Shown piece by piece: positions 1-8,170 of a stretch of DNA of 64,000 bases. The notes under the pieces are model-generated. The model saw only the letters and a list, made by a program, of their open reading frames with translations, searched no databases and was not told the DNA's origin. Numbering within the stretch: position 1 is the stretch's first letter; every line of letters starts with the position of its first letter. The stretch is from Elusimicrobiaceae bacterium (GTDB taxonomy: Bacteria > Elusimicrobiota > Elusimicrobia > Elusimicrobiales > Elusimicrobiaceae): NCBI GenBank assembly GCA_016281355.1, contig JAEEIL010000026.1:1-64000 (forward strand), given 5' to 3'. Made by a program: the position numbers and the translations under genes.

Positions 1-263
1 CTGTGTCCGGATCTTCGGAGCACAAGTATAATTTCGCCTTGCTTATTTTTTAGTACAAAGTCCGCGGCGGAAACAGTTTCCGCAATTGCATTAACGCAGG
101 CATAAACCCATGCTTTCGAGCCATAACTATCGACGTACGGGCTGTAGTTGTGGCTTGACGGGTTTGGCAAATTCTGCCCTTGCACAAGGTTCGGTGCAAA
201 TTGCATTATTGCGGGGGCAGTTTTTGTTTTGATATTTTTTAGTATTTTTTGAAGTATATTCAT
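1..263 (-). CDS. Phage portal protein-like, N-terminal fragment (runs off left edge)
   Basis: An open frame of 87 codons starts at an ATG at 263 and reaches the window edge without a stop. An in-frame TAA lies immediately before the ATG, so this is the first possible ATG of the frame. The translation contains YGSKAWVYACVNAIAETVSA followed by a short strand pair with NKQGEI, the layout of the N-terminus of HK97-type phage portal proteins, where a conserved W-x-Y-A-C-V segment follows a short variable leader. No terminase lies upstream, as would be usual, and no Shine-Dalgarno is seen. It may be the edge of a prophage, a decayed remnant or an assembly join. The family call rests on one motif region only. 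Confidence 0.5.
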   Translation of the reverse strand, partial: MNILQKILKNIKTKTAPAIMQFAPNLVQGQNLPNPSSHNYSPYVDSYGSKAWVYACVNAIAETVSAADFVLKNKQGEIILVLRRSGH

Positions 264-308
264 TTATTTTTGGCTTTTTAGGGCGGGCAACTTTGCAGAG
301 TGTTGTAG

Positions 309-345
309 AAAAAAACGAGTGCCAACCTAATTTTAGGCGGCACTC
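309..345 (-). terminator. Intrinsic terminator-like hairpin, leftward
   Basis: GAGTGCC (317-323) pairs with GGCACTC (339-345), and inside it CCTAA pairs with TTAGG around a two-base loop. Read leftward, the stem is followed by seven T residues (309-315). It lies between a possible leftward promoter and the portal-like ATG, with no gene between promoter and hairpin, so it may act as an attenuator or as the end of a very short RNA. Confidence 0.6.
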
Positions 346-353
346 CCAAAACG

Positions 354-382
354 ATACTAGCAAATTTTTAAATTTTATTCAA
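354..382 (-). promoter_or_regulatory. Possible leftward promoter
   Basis: On the minus strand TTGAAT (382-377) is separated by 17 bases from TAGTAT (359-354), with TGC directly before the -10 (extended -10). Each hexamer matches only 4 of 6 consensus bases, so this is tentative. The predicted start falls just before the hairpin at 309-345. It is back to back with the hpf promoter. Confidence 0.3.
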
Positions 383-390
383 CATACCAC

Positions 391-419
391 TTGACGGAAC
401 ACATATAAAATGTTTTAAT
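391..419 (+). promoter_or_regulatory. Promoter of hpf-hprK-PTS-lepA cluster
   Basis: TTGACG (391-396) and TTTAAT (414-419) are 17 bases apart, each matching 5 of 6 bases of the sigma-70 consensus. The predicted start lies shortly before the strong AGGAGGAG ribosome binding site of the first gene. Confidence 0.6.
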
Positions 420-449
420 TATGGTATATATGTTACAGGAGGAGTAACT

Positions 450-995
450 ATGAAACTCAAAATCACAGCAAAAAACATTAAATTAACTGAAGCAATCAAA
501 ACTTACAGCCAAACAAAAATCAATAAATTTGAAAAATTTTTTGACGACGGAGCTTGGGTAGAACTTGTTATCAGCGTAGACAAAAAAATCAATCAAAAAG
601 CAGAAATGACTTTGCATGCCGCTAAAAAGAAATTCGCCGCCAGAGCCATCGAAGAAAATCTTTATAAAGCCATTGACGGTGCAATCTTAAAAATTGAAGC
701 ACAAATCAGGAAAGCAAAAGGTAAAATTCAATCAAAACGCACTTCAAATGCTGCACCTAAAGAAGATTTATCTGCCTATTACAGTGCAATGATTAACCCG
801 CAAAACGAAGTTAGATTTTCAGTCATAAAACAAGTTGAAGTAAGCCCTATGAGCGCAGAAGATGCCGCCCTTGAAATGGAAAAACTCGGCTACACCTTCT
901 GGATGTTCTTAGACGAAGACACCAAACAAATCAACTTGATTTTTAAACGCTTAGACGGTTCTTACGGTTTAATTCAACCTATCAAAGCAAAATAA
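450..995 (+). CDS. hpf: Ribosome hibernation promoting factor, long form
   Basis: At 181 residues this is the long type of HPF, which pairs 70S ribosomes into inactive 100S dimers. Residues 1 to about 100 form the ribosome-binding sigma-54 modulation/S30EA domain (start MKLKITAKNIKLTEAIKTY, then a charged helix). A lysine-rich linker leads to the C-terminal dimerisation domain (about 125-181) with the typical pattern VSPMSAEDAALEME and LIFKRLDGSYGLIQP. A very strong AGGAGGAG precedes the ATG. It heads the cluster with hprK and rapZ six bases downstream, so ribosome dormancy and carbon sensing are probably transcribed together. Confidence 0.95.
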   Translation: MKLKITAKNIKLTEAIKTYSQTKINKFEKFFDDGAWVELVISVDKKINQKAEMTLHAAKKKFAARAIEENLYKAIDGAILKIEAQIRKAKGKIQSKRTSNAAPKEDLSAYYSAMINPQNEVRFSVIKQVEVSPMSAEDAALEMEKLGYTFWMFLDEDTKQINLIFKRLDGSYGLIQPIKAK

Positions 996-1016
996 ATTAG
1001 TTTGAGGGTATTTTTT

Positions 1017-1979
1017 ATGGCCGAGTTTGAAAGAACAATCACGGTAGCACAGTTACTCCAAGACCAAAGCAAGGAACTTAGCCTTGAAATCTTGCTCGGC
1101 CAAAAATATACCAAGCGCGAAATTTCAAAAGCAAGTGTTAACCGCCCCGGCCTTGCCATGGACGGGCACCTTGAAAATTTCCGCGGTGAACTCATCCAAA
1201 TAATCGGGCGCGGGGAATATGCCTTCTGTGCCAAACTTCCGGCAAATAAACTAAAAGCAAATTTTAAAAAGATGCTCAGGGCAGATAAAGTGCCTTGTGT
1301 AATTGTCACTTCCGGTATGAAAGTTTTGCCGGCCATCAAGCAAGCTTGTTTAGAGGAAAAAGTTCCACTCTTAACAACCAGCATGGATACCGCTATTTTT
1401 AGCTCGGAACTTATTGCTTACTTAGATGATATGACTTCACCGCGTACCCATGTTCACGGTGTACTTGTTAAAGTTTCAGGCCTTGGGGTATTAATTAAAG
1501 GGGATGCCGGTATCGGTAAAAGTGAGTGTGCGCTTGAACTTATAAAACGCGGTCATATTTTAGTAGCGGATGACGTAGTTGAGGTCCAAAAAATGCGCGG
1601 TGGTCATTTGGTGGGATCTTGCCCGCCAATGCTCCAACATTATATGGAAGTGCGTGGCCTTGGTATTATTGACGTGGAACTTTTGTTCGGTGTGGCTTCC
1701 ACAACGGAATCATCCCCGATAGAAATGGAAGTTAATTTAATTGCACCCACAGGGGAAATTGATCGCCTTGGTATAGAACAACAAAAGGCAACAATTTTGG
1801 GTGTTGAAATAAATGCTCTTACAATCCCTGTAACACCGGGCAGAAACTTGGCGGTTTTAATTGAAGTCGCCGCATTAAACCAAAGGTTAAAATCGCAGGG
1901 TGTAAGTTCCGCAAAAGAGTTCAGCAAAAAACTTTTAAAGCAAATGAAAGACGGTAAAGGTGAAAAAAATGGAAAATAA
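1017..1979 (+). CDS. hprK: HPr kinase/phosphorylase
   Basis: Bifunctional enzyme that phosphorylates HPr on Ser46 with ATP or pyrophosphate and removes that phosphate. The N-terminal half is the regulatory domain. The C-terminal half has the P-loop GDAGIGKS (about 162-169) and the family signature EVRGLGIIDVELLFG. An in-frame TTG at 1002 would add five residues, but GAGGG at about 1004-1010 is correctly spaced for the ATG at 1017 (320 residues), so I use that start. Its substrate HPr with an intact Ser46 is encoded at 5133. The end overlaps the start of rapZ. Confidence 0.95.
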   Translation: MAEFERTITVAQLLQDQSKELSLEILLGQKYTKREISKASVNRPGLAMDGHLENFRGELIQIIGRGEYAFCAKLPANKLKANFKKMLRADKVPCVIVTSGMKVLPAIKQACLEEKVPLLTTSMDTAIFSSELIAYLDDMTSPRTHVHGVLVKVSGLGVLIKGDAGIGKSECALELIKRGHILVADDVVEVQKMRGGHLVGSCPPMLQHYMEVRGLGIIDVELLFGVASTTESSPIEMEVNLIAPTGEIDRLGIEQQKATILGVEINALTIPVTPGRNLAVLIEVAALNQRLKSQGVSSAKEFSKKLLKQMKDGKGEKNGK

Positions 1980-2838
1980 AAAATTCTTTATTATTACCGG
2001 CCTTTCCGGTGCAGGCAAAACGCAAGCCTTAAAAATTTTAGGTGATTTTGGTTTCTATTGCGTAGATAATTTGCCTTTTGCTTTGATTAAAGATTTTACT
2101 AAATACATAAATACTAATCCAAATTTAACAAAAATCGCACTAGGTATCGATATAAGGGAAGGCAATAATTTACACAGTTTACCGAATGCTTTAGATAAAA
2201 TTAAAGAGATTGGCTTTGATACCAAACTGATTTTTTTAGAAGCATCAACTTCTATTTTACTAAGGCGCTTTTCGGAAACAAAACACCGCCATCCGCTGGA
2301 AGATGATTTGTTAACGGCAATTAAACAAGAAAAATTATTTTTAAAACCTTTGCGGATTGCCGCCGATGAAATTATAAGTACATCTTATATGACACTCGGG
2401 GAACTTAAAGAGGAAATCGGCAAATTTCTTAAAGTTAAAAAGACGCAGGAAATGTTAATTTCCGTAATTTCTTTTGGTTATAAAAACGGCATTCCTTTAG
2501 AATCTGATTTAGTTATGGACGTTCGCTTTTTAAAGAACCCTTATTATGTGCGCGCACTTAGGGAAAAAACCGGCCTTGATAAAGAAGTTCAAGATTATAT
2601 TTTAAAATCCCCGTACACAAAAACTTTTATTAAAAAGTTCACAGATATGATTGTGTATTTATTACCTAAATACATAAAAGAAGGTAAATCTTATTTAAAT
2701 ATTTCCGTGGGTTGTACCGGCGGTAAACACCGCAGCGTTTTTATGGCACATTATTTAGCTTCAGAGTTAAAAAAACGTGGCTTTGATTGCAGTGAAACAC
2801 ACAGGGATATTGATATAACTAAGAAGGAAGTATGGTGA
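1969..2838 (+). CDS. rapZ: RapZ/YvcJ family P-loop nucleotide-binding protein
   Basis: 289 residues, the usual family size. The N-terminus has the Walker A motif GLSGAGKTQ, and the C-terminal domain carries the conserved VGCTGGKHRSVF block, the region used for RNA binding in E. coli RapZ. In E. coli it directs the small RNA GlmZ to RNase E and so controls amino-sugar synthesis; in Gram-positives YvcJ affects other processes, so the target here is unknown. A GTG at 1960 is in frame, but AAGGTG at 1956-1961 fits the ATG at 1969. It overlaps hprK by 11 bases and the next gene by 7, implying coupled translation. Confidence 0.93.
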   Translation: MENKKFFIITGLSGAGKTQALKILGDFGFYCVDNLPFALIKDFTKYINTNPNLTKIALGIDIREGNNLHSLPNALDKIKEIGFDTKLIFLEASTSILLRRFSETKHRHPLEDDLLTAIKQEKLFLKPLRIAADEIISTSYMTLGELKEEIGKFLKVKKTQEMLISVISFGYKNGIPLESDLVMDVRFLKNPYYVRALREKTGLDKEVQDYILKSPYTKTFIKKFTDMIVYLLPKYIKEGKSYLNISVGCTGGKHRSVFMAHYLASELKKRGFDCSETHRDIDITKKEVW

Positions 2839-3224
2839 AACTAATTTTAATTACACACGGTAATTTGGGGGACTCTTTGCTTGATACGGCATCAGTAATT
2901 TGCCGTTGTGCAAAACAGAATATAACTGCTTTTAGCGTTACCGGTAAAATTAATTTAGAAGAACTTGAAGCAAAAATAAAAAGTTCTATTGCAGGCCAAG
3001 AGGCTTTAGTTTTGGTAGATAGTTTCGGCGGAACATCTGCAAATATTGCTTTAAAATGCTCTGCTGAAAATAGTAAAGTTTCGGTTGTGTGCGGTGTAAA
3101 TTTAAATATGGTTTTGGCTGCTTTAAATAACCAGGATAAAATGGGTTTGGCAGAACTTACATCTAAAATTATAACCGACGGTAAAAAAGCAATATTAGAA
3201 GCAACGGAGTTAATGAAAAAATGA
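2832..3224 (+). CDS. PTS mannose-family EIIA component
   Basis: 130 residues matching the mannose-type EIIA domain (ManX N-terminal half, PTS_EIIA_2). The start MVKLILITHGNLGDSLLD places the phospho-accepting histidine at residue 9, and a G-G-T-(S)-A-N block (SFGGTSANIAL) follows. It takes phosphate from HPr-His15 and passes it to EIIB. It is a separate protein rather than fused to EIIB as in E. coli. A GAAGGAAG ribosome site precedes the ATG inside the end of rapZ, and the stop overlaps the start of the EIIB gene. Confidence 0.92.
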   Translation: MVKLILITHGNLGDSLLDTASVICRCAKQNITAFSVTGKINLEELEAKIKSSIAGQEALVLVDSFGGTSANIALKCSAENSKVSVVCGVNLNMVLAALNNQDKMGLAELTSKIITDGKKAILEATELMKK

Positions 3225-3673
3225 TAGTTTTAACCCGGGTTGATAACCGCTTGATACACGGCCAAGTTGTGCAAAGTTGGTTACCTAGTTTAGATGTCAG
3301 CGAAGTTTTAGTTGTTTCGCCGGGTTCTGCAAAAAAAGAATTTTTGAAAAAGATGCTTCGCTTGGCTTTGCCAAGTGGTTATAAATTAACTGTTTTGGGG
3401 GCAAAAGAAGCTGCGAAATACAGTTTAGAAAGTAATGAAAAGTTATTCATTATTATTGAAGATATTGAAAATTTGTTTGAGATGTTGGATATTGGGTTTC
3501 ACCCAAGCATAATAACTTTGGGCAATACTCAATTTACGGAAGGTAAGAAACAATATTCGCAAGGAGTATTTTTAACCGACGGTGAAGTGGAACAATTAAA
3601 AAAGTTGGAAACAGAAAAAAATATTTCCGTCGTGATTCGTTCTTTGCCGTCATCCTTTGCAACGAAATTATAG
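3221..3673 (+). CDS. PTS mannose/fructose/sorbose EIIB component
   Basis: 150 residues; begins with TRVDNRLIHGQVVQSW, the signature of mannose-family EIIB, with the phosphorylated histidine at residue 13. It transfers phosphate from EIIA to the incoming sugar at the IIC/IID channel. Four-base ATGA overlap with the EIIA gene indicates translational coupling. The substrate cannot be read from sequence; the family handles mannose, glucose, fructose, sorbose and amino sugars. Confidence 0.93.
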   Translation: MIVLTRVDNRLIHGQVVQSWLPSLDVSEVLVVSPGSAKKEFLKKMLRLALPSGYKLTVLGAKEAAKYSLESNEKLFIIIEDIENLFEMLDIGFHPSIITLGNTQFTEGKKQYSQGVFLTDGEVEQLKKLETEKNISVVIRSLPSSFATKL

Positions 3674-3686
3674 GAAAGGTGTTTTT

Positions 3687-4301
3687 ATGATATTACAGTT
3701 AGCAGGTTTTTGTGCGCTAATCGCTTTACTTGAATTAGATACTACTTATGTAGGGCAATTTTTGATTTCAAGGCCTTTATTTATCGGTACGATAATAGGT
3801 GCTTTAACTGGGAATTTATTTTTGGGGCTTCAAGTCGGAATCTTCACAGAGTTAATTTATATAGATTATATGCCCATAGGCGGTGCTATTCCGCCCAGCG
3901 GAACGATAACTGCGGCACTTACTTTGTTGATGAATTACTTTTTTAAGATGGACATATATTTCGCATTTTTTGTAGGTATAGTGTGCGGGCAAATGTTTGC
4001 TTTTGTGGAAAGATATTTACGCAATAAACGTGGCAAAATTTTGGAACACGTTGAGAAAAAATTAGTTGACATGAAAATTACCCCCGGGAAAGTAATTTTT
4101 AAAAGTATTTTAATAGAATTTATAGCAGTCTTCGTATTTATAGCTTTATCTATGATAGTATTTGGCCCATTGTTTGCTTATTTGCATCAAGACATAAGTG
4201 ATAAGGTTCATGTCGCTTTTAAATTCGCTTACTATATAGTGCCTTGGGTTGGTTTGTGCGGTTTGCTTTTATCTTTTAGCACAAAACCGAAGGAGGATTA
4301 A
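3687..4301 (+). CDS. PTS mannose-family EIIC component
   Basis: Integral membrane channel subunit of the mannose-type permease. The hydrophobic N-terminus and the segment LGLQVGIFTELIYIDYMPIGG match the EIIC core. At 204 residues it is clearly shorter than ManY-type proteins (about 250-265), so a C-terminal portion may be reduced; the next gene follows after one base. A TTG at 3657 is in frame, but AGGAAAGGTG at 3672-3681 points to the ATG at 3687. Confidence 0.85.
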   Translation: MILQLAGFCALIALLELDTTYVGQFLISRPLFIGTIIGALTGNLFLGLQVGIFTELIYIDYMPIGGAIPPSGTITAALTLLMNYFFKMDIYFAFFVGIVCGQMFAFVERYLRNKRGKILEHVEKKLVDMKITPGKVIFKSILIEFIAVFVFIALSMIVFGPLFAYLHQDISDKVHVAFKFAYYIVPWVGLCGLLLSFSTKPKED

Positions 4302-4302
4302 A

Positions 4303-5121
4303 ATGAAAATAAATAAAGTGAAATATATTTTTCGTTCTTTATTTTTGCAAGGTTTTTGGAATTCAAGAAAAATGCAAAATGTGGGAATGCTGTTTACAAT
4401 GTACCCTTATTTGCTTGAATTGTATTCTGCTACACCTAAGTTTTTAAAAAGGGCTATACAAAGGAATTTGGAAACTTTTAATACAAATCCTGCCATGGTT
4501 TCATTTTGCTTGGGTGCGGTAATGCGCCAGGAGCAAGTCCTCCAGAAAGTACATAACAATGTAAATACCTTTTACGAACAGGAAAAAGAGTGGGTTATTA
4601 TTCGTTCCAGCGTAGCTTCCACAGTCGCTTCTTTAGGGGATAGATTATTTTGGTCTACCTTAAAGCCTTTGTCCTTAGTTCTTGCATTTACAGTATTATA
4701 TTTGGGGCAAGTATATTGTTTAAACGATAGTGTCCAGGTTGAGAACTTAAATTTAATGGTCATTTGCGCATTAGCTTTTGCTTTTTTCACTTACAATATA
4801 CCTGTTTTAATAACCCGTTACAAAGGTTTTACTTTAGGTTACGAAGGTACCGAAGAAACATTTTTCGGCCTTACAAAGTTGAACTGGAATAAAATCATAA
4901 CTGTGTTGAAAACTATAGGGCAAGTGCTTACATTATTTGTTTTCGTGTACGGTTTATATTTTTATTTTGAAGGTTCCGTTATTGATGCGGATATAATAAC
5001 CAAAGTTATTCTTTTATCCTCTTTTATTATACTCAGTGTATTTATTAAACAATGGGATATTCCGAATATATACTTATATTTGGCCTCTGTTTTAGTATTT
5101 AATATCGTGACACTTTTTTAA
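4303..5121 (+). CDS. PTS mannose-family EIID component
   Basis: 272 residues, close to the usual EIID length. The N-terminus has the family pattern QGFWNSRKMQNVGMLFTMYP, and the C-terminal third holds several membrane segments. With EIIC it forms the sugar channel. The ATG at 4303 follows a near-perfect AAGGAGGA; a TTG further upstream (4249) lies inside the EIIC gene and is ignored. Its presence makes IIA-IIB-IIC-IID a full permease set rather than the partial regulatory set found next to hprK in many proteobacteria. Confidence 0.88.
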   Translation: MKINKVKYIFRSLFLQGFWNSRKMQNVGMLFTMYPYLLELYSATPKFLKRAIQRNLETFNTNPAMVSFCLGAVMRQEQVLQKVHNNVNTFYEQEKEWVIIRSSVASTVASLGDRLFWSTLKPLSLVLAFTVLYLGQVYCLNDSVQVENLNLMVICALAFAFFTYNIPVLITRYKGFTLGYEGTEETFFGLTKLNWNKIITVLKTIGQVLTLFVFVYGLYFYFEGSVIDADIITKVILLSSFIILSVFIKQWDIPNIYLYLASVLVFNIVTLF

Positions 5122-5132
5122 TAGGATAAATT

Positions 5133-5408
5133 GTGATTAAAGAAGAAATCAATATAACTAACCGTTTGGGTATTCACGCCAGGCCTGCGGCACTAATTGC
5201 GCAGGAAGCCGGTAAATTTAAAAGTGAAATTTATTTGGTTAAAGATAGTATAGAAATCAATGCCAAGAGTATTATGGGCGTTATGATGCTTGCTGCGGAA
5301 AAGGGGTCCAAATTAACCATTACTATTAATGGTCCCGATGAAGCCGAAGCCCATAAAGCCCTCAAAAAAGTTTTTAAAACAATATCGCAGGAAGACAAAT
5401 ATTTGTAA
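5133..5408 (+). CDS. ptsH: Phosphocarrier protein HPr
   Basis: 91 residues with GTG start. The catalytic histidine is at position 15 (GIHARPA) and the HprK target serine at position 46 (AKSIMGVM), both exactly where they sit in model HPr proteins. It relays phosphate from enzyme I to EIIA, and Ser46 phosphorylation by the HprK encoded upstream should shift it to a signalling role. Enzyme I itself is not in the window. lepA follows after two bases. Confidence 0.96.
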   Translation: MIKEEINITNRLGIHARPAALIAQEAGKFKSEIYLVKDSIEINAKSIMGVMMLAAEKGSKLTITINGPDEAEAHKALKKVFKTISQEDKYL

Positions 5409-5410
5409 GT

Positions 5411-7231
5411 ATGGATAAAATTCGCAACTTCTCTATTGTAGCCCACATCGACCACGGCAAAACCACTCTTTCCGATAGAATTTTGGAAGATACTGGTGCT
5501 GTTCCTAAGCGTAAAATGCAGGCACAACTTTTGGATGCCATGGACCTTGAGCGCGAACGTGGTATTACTATTAAAGCCAAAGCTGTTCGCATTAAATACA
5601 AAGATTATATTTTAAATTTAATTGATACCCCGGGCCATGTGGATTTTTCTTATGAAGTAGCCCGTTCTTTGCGTGCTTGCGAGGGTGTTTTACTTTTGGT
5701 TGATGCTTCCCAAGGTGTTGAAGCACAAACCGTTGCACACGCACATCTTGCACAAAGTTTAGGGCTTAAGATAATACCTGTAATTAATAAAGTGGACTTA
5801 AACCAAAGTGACGCTGATATCACCGAAGAACAAATTTGGGAAGTTTTAAAAGAACCTGTTTTGGCAGAACGCGTTAGCGCAAAAACAGGCCTTGGAATAG
5901 AACATTTAATTGACAGAATTATTACGGATCTTCCTGCCCCTAAAGGGGAAATTAAGGCCAAGACGCGCGCTTTGATTTTTGATTCTTATTATGATGCTTT
6001 CCGCGGTGTTATCATATATGTCCGTATGGTGGATGGCGTTATAAAAGCAGGGGACACTTTAAAACTGATGGCGTCCGGGTTTACATCTAAAATTGAAGAA
6101 GTCGGTTTCATGACACCGAAACTTCAAAAAAGCGATAAGCTTGAGGCAGGCGAAGTCGGCTATATTATTGCCGGTATTAAAGATATTCATCAGGTACAAG
6201 TGGGGGATACTGTTACTGTTGCCTCTGCTCCGGCAGAACATGCACTTCCCGGATATACCGAGGCAAAACCGGTAGTTTTTGCAAGCATTTTCCCTGTGGA
6301 AACAACTGATTATCCACTCCTTAGAACTGCTATTGAAAAGTTAAATTTGTCTGACAGTTCCTTTAGTTACCAGAGTGAAACTTCCAAGGCCTTGGGTTTT
6401 GGTTTCCGCCTTGGTTTTATGGGGCTTTTGCATATTGAAATTGTAAAAGAACGTCTTGAAAGGGAATTTAATTTATCTTTAATTGCCACAAGCCCGAACG
6501 TTGTTTATCAAGTAAAATTTACACCGCGTAAAACCCATCCGCAAGAATTACTTGCCTTGGCTGATGCCGGCAACGGTTATAAATGGATTGATAATCCGGC
6601 AAATTTCCCGCCGTACGGTGATATTATTGATATTAAAGAGCCGACAATAAAAATAAAAATCGTCGTCCCGATTACTTATATGGATGGCGTCATGACACTT
6701 TTAAAAGAAAAGCGCGGCCAATATATTTCTTTGGAAAATCTTTCCTCTGAAAGGGTTGTAATTAACTATTATATGCCGATGGCGGAAATGGTGGTAGATT
6801 TTTATAATAAATTAAAATCGGTTTCCAAAGGTTATGCCTCTTTTGACTATGAAATTTCCGATTATCAAAGTTCCGATGTCGTACTTATGGAAATTTTAAT
6901 ACACGGTTCCCCCGTTGATGCTTTAAGTGTTATCACGCATAAAGATAAAGCGGTTTCCCGCGGCAGGCTCTTATGCGAAAAGTTAAAAGAACTTATCGGC
7001 CGTCAGCAATTTGAGGTTGCCTTGCAAGCACGTGTGAACGGTAAAATTGTTGCCCGCGAAACCATACCTGCATACCGCAAAGATGTTATCGCCAAATGTT
7101 ATGGCGGTGATATCACGCGCAAACGTAAACTCCTTGAAAAGCAGAAAGAAGGCAAAAAACGTATGAAGAGCATTGGTAATGTGGATATACCGCAAGAGGC
7201 CTTTATTGCCATGTTAAAGATTGAGGAATAA
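5411..7231 (+). CDS. lepA: Elongation factor 4 (LepA), back-translocating GTPase
   Basis: 606 residues, the standard length. The G1 motif AHIDHGKTTL is at the N-terminus, DTPGHVDF (G3) and NKVDL (G4) follow, and the C-terminal LepA-specific domain ends with RKRKLLEKQKEGKKRMK. LepA acts on ribosomes, with roles in back-translocation and 30S assembly reported. It is joined to the PTS cluster with only two bases after HPr and no visible own promoter. It converges on the iron-sulfur gene with three bases between the stops. Confidence 0.97.
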   Translation: MDKIRNFSIVAHIDHGKTTLSDRILEDTGAVPKRKMQAQLLDAMDLERERGITIKAKAVRIKYKDYILNLIDTPGHVDFSYEVARSLRACEGVLLLVDASQGVEAQTVAHAHLAQSLGLKIIPVINKVDLNQSDADITEEQIWEVLKEPVLAERVSAKTGLGIEHLIDRIITDLPAPKGEIKAKTRALIFDSYYDAFRGVIIYVRMVDGVIKAGDTLKLMASGFTSKIEEVGFMTPKLQKSDKLEAGEVGYIIAGIKDIHQVQVGDTVTVASAPAEHALPGYTEAKPVVFASIFPVETTDYPLLRTAIEKLNLSDSSFSYQSETSKALGFGFRLGFMGLLHIEIVKERLEREFNLSLIATSPNVVYQVKFTPRKTHPQELLALADAGNGYKWIDNPANFPPYGDIIDIKEPTIKIKIVVPITYMDGVMTLLKEKRGQYISLENLSSERVVINYYMPMAEMVVDFYNKLKSVSKGYASFDYEISDYQSSDVVLMEILIHGSPVDALSVITHKDKAVSRGRLLCEKLKELIGRQQFEVALQARVNGKIVARETIPAYRKDVIAKCYGGDITRKRKLLEKQKEGKKRMKSIGNVDIPQEAFIAMLKIEE

Positions 7232-7234
7232 TGT

Positions 7235-8170
7235 TTAATCTAGTAAATTTACTAAAGATATTATTCCCTTATCTATCTTATATTTTTTAATAAGTTTATT
7301 TAAAAATTTGTTTTCCCGTTCACTTAATGTAATAAAGGTTTTTTGGGGGACATTTTTTAAATACTCTATGGTTTTGTCATTATAAATAGGGCCATAATAA
7401 TATCTGTTATTTACAAAGTTTAAGGTTTTGTTTTTAAATACCTCAAATAATTTCTTTTCTTTTTCTTTCGTTTCTTGGGTTAAATATGTATTTGATAAAA
7501 CTATTAAACTATCGTCCTTAAGTTTAACTGATTTCGGTTTTATAATTTGCGTAATAAATAAAATTTGTTTTATGTCTAGTTTTATTTTGTCTTCCAAAAT
7601 AGCATTTTTTATAAGGCGATAATTTTCAATATCATCAAAAATATAGATTTTGAAATTAGGTAGTTTTTTTATAGTGTAAGGTGTAAAACAAACACTTTCT
7701 TTATATAAAGAACTTTCAAAATTATTTTTCTTTAATAAATCTAAACTATGTTTTATTTGTTTAAAATTCCGTGACGAAGTTATAAACAAATTATCTGTTT
7801 TATTAAAAGACTTCCTAAAATATATTTTAAATATTAAATTTTTAAGGAAAGATTTTTGTGGTATTTCCGTTGTAATTTTTAAAATATTTTTAAGTCTTTC
7901 ATTTATATTTTGGGGGCTGATTCCTGCCGGGCATAAAACCGTGCAGTTATAACAATTTTTACAGGTTTTAACTGCTTCTGAAATATCTTGCCCGTCTTGT
8001 TTTAAATTAAGTTTTTGTTTCGCAAGCAAACACGCAATTTGTACACGTCCGCGGGATCCATACTTTTCTTGTTTTCCTTCCCTATACGCCGGGCAATTTT
8101 GCAAGCATATTCCGCAATGATTGCATTTTAAAGCATCAGCAAAAATAGTATCAAAGTTTTGTTTCTTCAT
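7235..8170 (-). CDS. GlcF-like iron-sulfur subunit, lacking the C-terminal CCG domains
   Basis: 311 residues. The N-terminal 100 residues carry two 4Fe-4S clusters: CNHCGICLQNCP and CKNCYNCTVLCP, each followed by the usual P-A. This matches the electron-transfer subunit of glycolate/lactate-type oxidases. The expected C-terminal cysteine-rich (CCG) domains are absent; instead there is a lysine- and isoleucine-rich tail with no recognisable motif, and the protein is about 100 residues short. It overlaps the end of the flavoprotein gene by 20 bases, so the two are translated as a pair and probably form a complex. Confidence 0.75.
   Translation of the reverse strand: MKKQNFDTIFADALKCNHCGICLQNCPAYREGKQEKYGSRGRVQIACLLAKQKLNLKQDGQDISEAVKTCKNCYNCTVLCPAGISPQNINERLKNILKITTEIPQKSFLKNLIFKIYFRKSFNKTDNLFITSSRNFKQIKHSLDLLKKNNFESSLYKESVCFTPYTIKKLPNFKIYIFDDIENYRLIKNAILEDKIKLDIKQILFITQIIKPKSVKLKDDSLIVLSNTYLTQETKEKEKKLFEVFKNKTLNFVNNRYYYGPIYNDKTIEYLKNVPQKTFITLSERENKFLNKLIKKYKIDKGIISLVNLLD

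Noticed and set aside
127-363. 78-residue leftward open frame with many K and P residues
   Set aside because: It runs through the terminator-like hairpin, and the overlapping frame ending at 263 has a recognisable portal-like sequence.
974-1384. Leftward open frame opposite hprK
   Set aside because: It is a shadow of a clearly conserved gene and has no family pattern.
3657-3686. Upstream TTG start for EIIC
   Set aside because: It lies within the EIIB gene, and a good ribosome site serves the ATG at 3687.
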